Position numbers and translations under genes: made by a program. From Desulfobacterales bacterium C00003060 (GTDB lineage Bacteria; Desulfobacterota; Desulfobacteria; Desulfobacterales; C00003060): a stretch of DNA of 7,155 nt. The notes beneath the pieces are model-generated. The model did no database searches and was not told the origin of the DNA. It worked only from the letters and a program-made list of their open reading frames with translations. Within the stretch, counting starts at the first letter, position 1; every line of letters starts with the position of its first letter. The DNA is taken from NCBI GenBank assembly GCA_001751085.1, contig MAXP01000347.1, positions 17,852-25,006 on the forward strand. The letters are read 5' to 3'. Below, piece by piece: positions 6,598 through 7,155 of the stretch.

Positions 6598-7155
6598 CGA
6601 GGTTGTTTGATGGGTTTTCCACTTTTCTTAGAAACGCCCTTTGTAGCCTGAGGAGCTCCAGGGGCCTGTCCACGGGGGTCATGTGGGCGCTTCCCTGTAT
6701 GATATGACACTCAACGTCATTGGCAAAACCAGACTGCCATTTAGTATAGGCAGGCGTACAAAGATCGTTGTTTCCGCAGGTCATAAGAACAGGAAAATCC
6801 AACTTGGACAGTTGTGAGGTTACGTTTACCGTCTTAAGATTTCCCGGCACATTCAACTCCGAACCGCTTGCAACCATGATATCGTGAATTATGGCATTTC
6901 GTGCGGCGCTCAATTTCTTCATCGCCTCGGGTAATGGCCAGGTGAGCGTAACATGCCGCTTGGTGAACTCCATGCAGGCTTCGTCATAGGCGTTTTTTGT
7001 CCCAACCCCCTTCAACTCATAATCATCAATGACCTGCCCGGCTTCTCCATTTAAGCAACTCAGGCCCTGCTTAAGCTTTGGGGCAACATGATTGATGTAA
7101 TAGGGAAAACTCAGTACCGGGCTATGGAGAGAAATGGACAATATGCCCTCGGGGT
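6578..7155 (-). CDS. Alpha/beta hydrolase, proline iminopeptidase-like (S33 family), 5' end missing
   Basis: About 192 C-terminal residues are present; the frame stays open through the right edge, so the true start is outside. The first visible residues (PEGILSISLHSP) match the strand that follows the nucleophile elbow in S33 peptidases, so the catalytic Ser and its GxSxGG motif should lie roughly 15 codons beyond the edge. The helical cap has the family's FTKRHV and GTLKTVNVT-like pattern (here GNLKTVNVTSQL). The catalytic acid is the Asp of GNNDLCTP (codon at 6764-6766) and the catalytic base the His of GSAHMTP (codon at 6683-6685). Relatives cleave N-terminal proline or hydrolyse amino-acid amides, but the class is broad and the substrate cannot be read here. 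A TTG at 7139-7141 is internal and not a credible start. Its 3' end overlaps the NYN gene by 20 bp. Confidence 0.85.
   Translation of the reverse strand, partial: PEGILSISLHSPVLSFPYYINHVAPKLKQGLSCLNGEAGQVIDDYELKGVGTKNAYDEACMEFTKRHVTLTWPLPEAMKKLSAARNAIIHDIMVASGSELNVPGNLKTVNVTSQLSKLDFPVLMTCGNNDLCTPAYTKWQSGFANDVECHIIQGSAHMTPVDRPLELLRLQRAFLRKVENPSNNLAKAFLS

Noticed and set aside
7139..7141. TTG as the start of the S33 hydrolase
   Set aside because: The open frame and family-like sequence continue upstream to the window edge, so the gene is truncated by the window rather than starting here.

Overview
The window reads as ordinary chromosomal DNA of a Gram-negative bacterium of moderate GC content. 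The closest overall impression is Desulfobacterota (the former Deltaproteobacteria): a BepA-like periplasmic M48 protease with a TPR tail, a single-domain GerMN protein and an EF-G that is not in a str operon sit beside a chromosomal parAB pair. That placement is inference from protein style, not from a database search. No RNA gene, insertion sequence, CRISPR array or phage gene was seen.

Layout. Positions 1-145 are non-coding and hold a 7-bp tandem repeat and a small hairpin. Next come two tightly packed plus-strand genes, a membrane-anchored GerMN-domain protein (146-715) and a full-length elongation factor G (719-2779). On the minus strand, and overlapping the EF-G 3' end tail to tail by 23 bp, lies an exported M48 zinc metalloprotease with C-terminal TPRs (2757-4154). 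A 260-bp AT-rich divergent region (4155-4414) separates it from a plus-strand cluster: parA (4415-5191), parB (5184-6044, overlapping parA by 8 bp) and a YacP/Rae1-type NYN ribonuclease (6070-6597). The last gene, on the minus strand, is an S33-type alpha/beta hydrolase that overlaps the NYN gene tail to tail by 20 bp and runs off the right edge.

How they work together. ParA and ParB should form the chromosome-partitioning system: ParB is a CTP-dependent clamp on parS, and ParA is the nucleoid-bound ATPase it stimulates. The NYN nuclease 25 bp downstream is probably co-transcribed. EF-G acts in translation, and its off-operon location and altered domain IV residues suggest a specialised or second copy. 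The M48 protease is an envelope quality-control enzyme. I see no clearly new multi-gene system. The most interesting leads are the EF-G variant, the parAB-NYN linkage, the two convergent gene overlaps, and the palindrome and promoter signals in the parA/M48 divergent region.
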